Origin: Bacteroidales bacterium UBA5072
GTDB taxonomy: Bacteria > Bacteroidota > Bacteroidia > Bacteroidales > UBA10428
NCBI GenBank assembly: GCA_002415855.1
Contig: DIAS01000056.1
Span: 136,819 to 155,500 of the forward strand
DNA: 18,682 nucleotides
Direction of reading: 5' to 3'
The notes under the pieces are model-generated. The model was not told the origin of the DNA. It searched no databases and saw only the letters and a program-made list of their open reading frames with translations. The translations under genes and the position numbers were made by a program. Below are positions 15,074 to 18,682 of this stretch, piece after piece. The stretch's first letter is position 1. The number at the start of each line of letters is the position of its first letter.

Positions 15074-17839
15074 ATGAAGGGATTTATACCAATTCTTCTG
15101 CTCGCATTACCGGTTTGGTCTGTGCAATCAGTCCGGGCCCAGACGCTCCTGCAAAGCTTTTCTCTGGGTTCAAATTTCGGATATGCCGTATCTTCAGCCG
15201 GTGATGTTAACAATGACGGATACAACGATGTGATGGTGGGTTCTTTTGGCATGAACACCTATACGGGCCGGGTTGATATTTTCTTTGGCGGAGTAAGCAT
15301 GGACAACATCCCTGATGTTACCATGACCGGGGAAACCACCATAAGTTATTTCGGATATTCGTTATCCTCTGCGGGAGATGTCAATGGTGACGGTTTCGAT
15401 GATGTTGTCGTAGGGGCCTACCGGTATGGATCATCCATGGGAAGATCCTATATCTATTTCGGCGGTACCACAATGAATAATATTGCTGACGTCACTTTAA
15501 GCGGTGAAGCAGACAGCCAGTTTGGATATGCCGTATCTGCAGCAGGTGATCTGAATGAAGACGGATATGATGATGTAGTTGTAGGTGCCAATAAGTACAG
15601 TACATCAACTGGTCGTGCCTATATTTATTATGGCAGCGACAATATGGACAATATCGCAGATGATACCCTTACTGGCGAGGCCAACAATAACCAGTTCGGA
15701 TGTGATGTTTCTTCCACGGGCGATGTAAACGGCGACGGCCATGATGATATTGTTATCGGGGCTCTTAACTATAATCTCGGAGCCGGACGGGCATATATTT
15801 ATTACGGCGGAGGCAACCTGGCTAATACGGCGGATGCAATACTGGACGGAGAATCATCCGGAATATATTTTGGAATAAATGTATCAGCCGCAGGTGATGT
15901 AAATGATGATGGCTATGATGATGTGGCAGTAGGTGCATCGGGATATAATACAAATACCGGACGTGTTTATATATTCTTTGGTGGCAACAGCATGGAAACG
16001 ACAGCTGATGTTACATTTACCGGTGAGGCATCCGGCAGCTTTTTCGGATATTCCCTTTCTGCGCCGGGCGATATTAACAACGACGGTTATGGCGATGTCA
16101 TGGTTGGAGCATATAGGTATAATTCCACCACAGGCAGGGTTTATGTTTATCATGGCGGCAGCAGCATGGATAATACCGCCGACATTATCATGAACGGTGT
16201 AGCGACAGGCAATGGTTACGGACTTTCTGTTTCCGCGGCCGGCGACGTTAACAATGATGGATGCGGAGATATTATAATTGGGGCTTATTATGCCCTGACA
16301 GCGTATGTATATAGTCTTAATCCACTGCCTGCTTTAACAACTCAGGCTGTCACCGACATAACCGCCTCCACTGCCACAGGTCACGGGTCAATTTCATTGC
16401 TTGGTTCCGGCAATCCAACAGCGCATGGTGTATGCTGGAACACTGCAGGTACTCCGACAACTGCCGACTTTAAAACGGACGAAGGAGGGAGAAGCACTAC
16501 CGGAAGTTTTACCAGTGCAATACCAGGGTTGACGCCCAATACAACCTATTACCTGAGAGCCTATGCCACCAATGGTTCTGGTACCGGATATGGCATGGAA
16601 GTAACCTTTACTACCTTAAAGGCAAACCAGTCTATTAGTTTTGGGACATTAACAGATGTAACCTATGGTGCTGATGTTTTTGATTTGACTGCAACGGCCA
16701 CTTCCGGTCTGCCAGTGACCTATACCAGTTCAGATACAAATGTGGCTGTCGTTTCCGGCAAAAGGCTTACCGTGGCCGGAGCAGGAATTACAACAATCAC
16801 TGCCTCCCAGGCCGGGAATAATGCATACCACCCGGCTGAAGACGTTATGCAAACCCTTACTGTGAGCAAAACAACGCTGAATGTTTCAGCCGAGGACACA
16901 AGCAAAACATATGGCGATGCCAACCCGGTATTTAAAATTAACTTCGATGGTTTTGTCAGTGGTGATGATACCGCTGATCTGATCCGGGTGCCTGTTGCAA
17001 GCAGTGTAGCCGATGCCGCCACAGGTGCCGGAACAGCAACCATAACGGTTAGTGGTGGCGTATCAGATAATTACGATTTTAGCTATTTGAACGGTACACT
17101 GACCATTAACAAAGCACCCCTTACAGTTGCCGCCGATGACCAAAGTAAAACCTACGGTGATGCAAATCCGGACTTCACACTAAGCTATGACGGGTTTGTC
17201 AACGGTGAAGATACCGATGATCTGACCACTCTTCCTACATCAGGCTGCCTTGCTGATGCCACCACAGGAACAGGAACTGAAGCTATTACGGTAAGTGGAG
17301 GATCTGCCGGTAATTACAGATTCATTTACGTTAACGGCATTTTAACCATTAACAAAGCTGACCTGACCGTCGCAGCTGAGGACAAGAACAGATCATTCGG
17401 TGAGGATAACCCGGTGTTTACATTGGCCTATGATGGCTTTGTAAACAACGACACCCAGGATGATTTAAATGTACTGCCGGTTGTAACCACCGACGCAACA
17501 GCACAAAGTCCGGCAGGTTCATATACACTTGTTGCAAGCGGAGGCAGTGATAACAACTATGAATTCACCTATGTGAACGGAACCCTGGTTATTACGGCAG
17601 CTACTTCCGATACATATACCGAAGCTGGAAAGTTATCGGCATACCCGAATCCGGCTGGAGATTATATAATAGTCAACTGCGACAAAGGGATGAATGAAAA
17701 TATTGCTATATACAACAATGCCGGCCGTTTGGTCATGAATACGAAATTATATGACCAGCGTATTGATATTTCTTCCCTGGATCCCGGAATTTACCTGATG
17801 AAGGTTCAGGGTTTGACCTTAAAATTTATCAAGGAATAA
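15074..17839 (+). CDS. T9SS-secreted protein with seven FG-GAP blades, Fn3-like, Big-like and three MBG domains
   Basis: A 921-residue secreted or surface protein. A signal peptide (residues 1-22, VRA before Q) is followed by seven FG-GAP repeats starting at F35, F93, F150, F208, F266, F324 and Y382. Each has a calcium-binding loop of form DxNxDGxxD, predicting an integrin-alpha-like seven-bladed propeller. Next are an Fn3-like domain (about 418-515, with GVCWNTAGTPT), a bacterial Ig-like domain (about 516-598) and three MBG repeats starting near 600, 681 and 762. A T9SS type A sorting domain closes the chain (about 850-921: AYPNPAGDYI, then IYNNAGRLV, LDPGIYLMKV). Known T9SS clients are exported across the outer membrane, and the tail is usually removed as the protein is attached or released. 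An adhesin or glycan-binding role is inferred. The 174-bp upstream spacer shows no clear promoter. Confidence 0.88.
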   Translation: MKGFIPILLLALPVWSVQSVRAQTLLQSFSLGSNFGYAVSSAGDVNNDGYNDVMVGSFGMNTYTGRVDIFFGGVSMDNIPDVTMTGETTISYFGYSLSSAGDVNGDGFDDVVVGAYRYGSSMGRSYIYFGGTTMNNIADVTLSGEADSQFGYAVSAAGDLNEDGYDDVVVGANKYSTSTGRAYIYYGSDNMDNIADDTLTGEANNNQFGCDVSSTGDVNGDGHDDIVIGALNYNLGAGRAYIYYGGGNLANTADAILDGESSGIYFGINVSAAGDVNDDGYDDVAVGASGYNTNTGRVYIFFGGNSMETTADVTFTGEASGSFFGYSLSAPGDINNDGYGDVMVGAYRYNSTTGRVYVYHGGSSMDNTADIIMNGVATGNGYGLSVSAAGDVNNDGCGDIIIGAYYALTAYVYSLNPLPALTTQAVTDITASTATGHGSISLLGSGNPTAHGVCWNTAGTPTTADFKTDEGGRSTTGSFTSAIPGLTPNTTYYLRAYATNGSGTGYGMEVTFTTLKANQSISFGTLTDVTYGADVFDLTATATSGLPVTYTSSDTNVAVVSGKRLTVAGAGITTITASQAGNNAYHPAEDVMQTLTVSKTTLNVSAEDTSKTYGDANPVFKINFDGFVSGDDTADLIRVPVASSVADAATGAGTATITVSGGVSDNYDFSYLNGTLTINKAPLTVAADDQSKTYGDANPDFTLSYDGFVNGEDTDDLTTLPTSGCLADATTGTGTEAITVSGGSAGNYRFIYVNGILTINKADLTVAAEDKNRSFGEDNPVFTLAYDGFVNNDTQDDLNVLPVVTTDATAQSPAGSYTLVASGGSDNNYEFTYVNGTLVITAATSDTYTEAGKLSAYPNPAGDYIIVNCDKGMNENIAIYNNAGRLVMNTKLYDQRIDISSLDPGIYLMKVQGLTLKFIKE
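15176..16314 (+). repeat. Seven-unit FG-GAP coding repeat, about 174-bp period
   Basis: Units begin at 15176, 15350, 15521, 15695, 15869, 16043 and 16217, so spacing is 174 bp except one 171-bp unit. Calcium loops are DVNNDGYND, DVNGDGFDD, DLNEDGYDD, DVNGDGHDD, DVNDDGYDD, DINNDGYGD and DVNNDGCGD. The unit is conserved in protein and partly diverged in DNA, as expected for an old internal duplication. Confidence 0.85.
16871..17599 (+). repeat. Three-unit MBG coding repeat, 243-bp period
   Basis: Units start at 16871, 17114 and 17357, exactly 81 codons apart. Each begins LxVxAxD, contains (Y/F)G(D/E)xNP and a DGFV segment, and ends NGxLxI. The third unit is the most divergent (NRSFGEDNP where the others have SKTYGDANP). 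Confidence 0.85.
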
Positions 17840-17903
17840 CTGCATTCCCGAACCGGAATTAGTGTAGTGCTCCGGACGGCATGGCCAAAATGGCGCGACT
17901 TGA

Positions 17904-18521
17904 TCAGATCAGGACAATTATTGGTTCATGAACTGGCTCTTCCTGGATATTCACAATGCTTGCATTGACAAAGGTTGTACGGCCCTGCATGAGGATGCCG
18001 TATGCTTCATGAATATGTCCAAATGCATGCACGATAGGCTTTATCAGCATCATCCTCCGGAATAATTCAGCTGAACCCTGCAGTGTTCCGTCGATTGCCA
18101 GGTCAAGAATGCCCAGCGGGGGGGTGTGGGTGATCAGGATATCCGTATTCAGGGGTATTTTATCCCATGCCGTGCGCACGGGCTCATCCTCCTCCTCACC
18201 AGTCGGTGACGCAAGCTGGGAGAACATGTTTGCATGGGGTGATCCCCAGATGTTCAATCCCTCAAGGGTAATGCCGGAATCATGCAGGTAGATGATTTCC
18301 TCAGGGATCTCGATTTTGTTCTTTTTGATCAGTCCATCATGGTTTCCGGCAATAACAATTTTGTGTTTTGCAGGCTGACTCGCATACCAGGCAAAAAAAT
18401 CAATCACGCCTGATTTTTTGGTGATGCCTGAAATATCTCCTGCATGGATCAGGAAATCTGTTTCCGTGATTTTCAAAACGCGGTGGTGTCCGTGTGTGTC
18501 AGAGATCAGGGTGATTTTCAT
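17904..18521 (-). CDS. Small calcineurin-like metallophosphoesterase
   Basis: A 205-residue cytosolic metallophosphoesterase with the complete dinuclear metal site: D8 and H10 (SDTHGH), D29 (AGDIS), N60-H61 (GNHD), H132 (ITHTPP) and H169/H171 (GHIH). No signal peptide or extra domain is present. The compact form resembles the MPPED-type phosphohydrolases, which act on phosphodiesters such as cyclic nucleotides, but substrate cannot be assigned from motifs. It is convergent with the FG-GAP gene across a 64-bp gap lacking a convincing terminator, and lies downstream of, and on the same strand as, the tRNA gene, separated by that tRNA's terminator. Confidence 0.9.
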   Translation of the reverse strand: MKITLISDTHGHHRVLKITETDFLIHAGDISGITKKSGVIDFFAWYASQPAKHKIVIAGNHDGLIKKNKIEIPEEIIYLHDSGITLEGLNIWGSPHANMFSQLASPTGEEEDEPVRTAWDKIPLNTDILITHTPPLGILDLAIDGTLQGSAELFRRMMLIKPIVHAFGHIHEAYGILMQGRTTFVNASIVNIQEEPVHEPIIVLI

Positions 18522-18605
18522 GCTTTAACCAAAGACTGAAGAAATTCATTGCTTCGTTTGCTGTTGCTAAATTACTACACAAAAATTCATCTTGGATGGA
18601 AATAG

Positions 18606-18629
18606 AAAACCCGGCGAAAAATCACCGGG
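18606..18629 (-). terminator. Rho-independent terminator of the tRNA gene
   Basis: On the - strand CCCGGTGA - TTTT - TCGCCGGG forms an 8-bp stem (one G-T pair) with a four-base loop, followed by TTTT. It begins 6 nt after the tRNA 3' end, so it probably ends the tRNA transcript and insulates the metallophosphoesterase gene. Confidence 0.85.
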
Positions 18630-18635
18630 CTTTAG

Positions 18636-18682
18636 TAGCGGGGGCAGGACTTGAACCTACGACCTTTGGGTTATGAGCCCAA
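18636..18682 (-). tRNA. tRNA-fMet (CAT), 3' part; the 5' part lies beyond the window
   Basis: Reading the - strand: anticodon stem TTGGG, loop CTCATAA with anticodon CAT, stem CCCAA, variable loop AGGTC, T arm GTAGG-TTCAAGT-CCTGC, then the 3' acceptor strand CCCCGCT and discriminator A. Three consecutive G-C pairs next to the anticodon loop (GGG/CCC) are the hallmark of initiator tRNA and argue against elongator tRNA-Met or tRNA-Ile2. The sequence closely parallels E. coli tRNA-fMet as remembered. CCA is not encoded; CTAAAG follows the discriminator. The D arm and the position 1-72 mismatch cannot be seen. Confidence 0.88.

Noticed and set aside
15176..16314. Regular repeats that could suggest a CRISPR-like or satellite array
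   Set aside because: They are in frame within one long gene and are explained by FG-GAP protein repeats.
17853..17875. CCGGA...TCCGG inverted repeat between convergent genes as a terminator
   Set aside because: The stem is only 5 bp with a 13-nt loop and no T run on either side.

Overview
The window looks like a chromosomal segment of an anaerobic member of the Bacteroidota. The evidence is a C-terminal Por/type IX secretion (T9SS) sorting domain on a large surface protein, the short MenE form usual in this phylum, FtsX/MacB-type permeases starting with MFKKYL, weak or absent Shine-Dalgarno sequences, and promoter candidates resembling the Bacteroidota -33 TTG / -7 TAnnTTTG pattern. A very large 2-hydroxyacyl-CoA dehydratase/activase fusion with oxygen-sensitive Fe-S motifs points to anaerobic life. 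There is no sign of a phage, plasmid, insertion sequence or CRISPR array. Genus cannot be fixed from sequence reading alone.

Layout. Positions 1-24 hold an imperfect palindrome of a type found scattered through many bacterial genomes. From 41 to 3071 on the + strand lie menA-menC-menE, the end of a menaquinone operon, coupled by two successive ATGA stop/start overlaps. The menE stop codon interlocks with the stop of a convergent 1464-residue gene (3068-7462, - strand). That gene encodes two fused BcrAD/BadFG-type ATPase activators followed by COG3580/COG3581-like dehydratase halves. Divergent from it is a prohibitin-like SPFH membrane protein (7580-8476), closed by a strong two-way terminator (8504-8555). 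Two - strand exported proteins follow: a GH20 beta-N-acetylhexosaminidase (8610-10499) and a protein with an N-terminal beta-sandwich plus a C-terminal TolB-like propeller (10610-12127). The spacer between them begins with a heptamer tandem repeat at the TolB-like gene's stop codon.

After a 324-bp spacer with nested palindromes and a promoter candidate comes an orphan ABC-transporter permease (12452-14899, + strand). It is followed by a 921-residue secreted protein with a seven-bladed FG-GAP propeller, an Fn3-like domain, a Big-like domain, three MBG repeats and a T9SS tail (15074-17839). A small metallophosphoesterase (17904-18521, - strand) comes next. The right edge holds the 3' two thirds of an initiator tRNA-fMet (- strand) with its own terminator.

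How the genes relate. menA, menC and menE act in one pathway (o-succinylbenzoate formation, its CoA activation, and later prenylation of dihydroxynaphthoate). The other genes look like independent units. The best candidate for incompletely described biology is the giant activase fusion, whose two ATPase halves each keep both Fe-S cysteines, so one chain could form the bridged [4Fe-4S] cluster normally made by a homodimer. Its substrate cannot be read from the sequence. I found no clear new multigene system.
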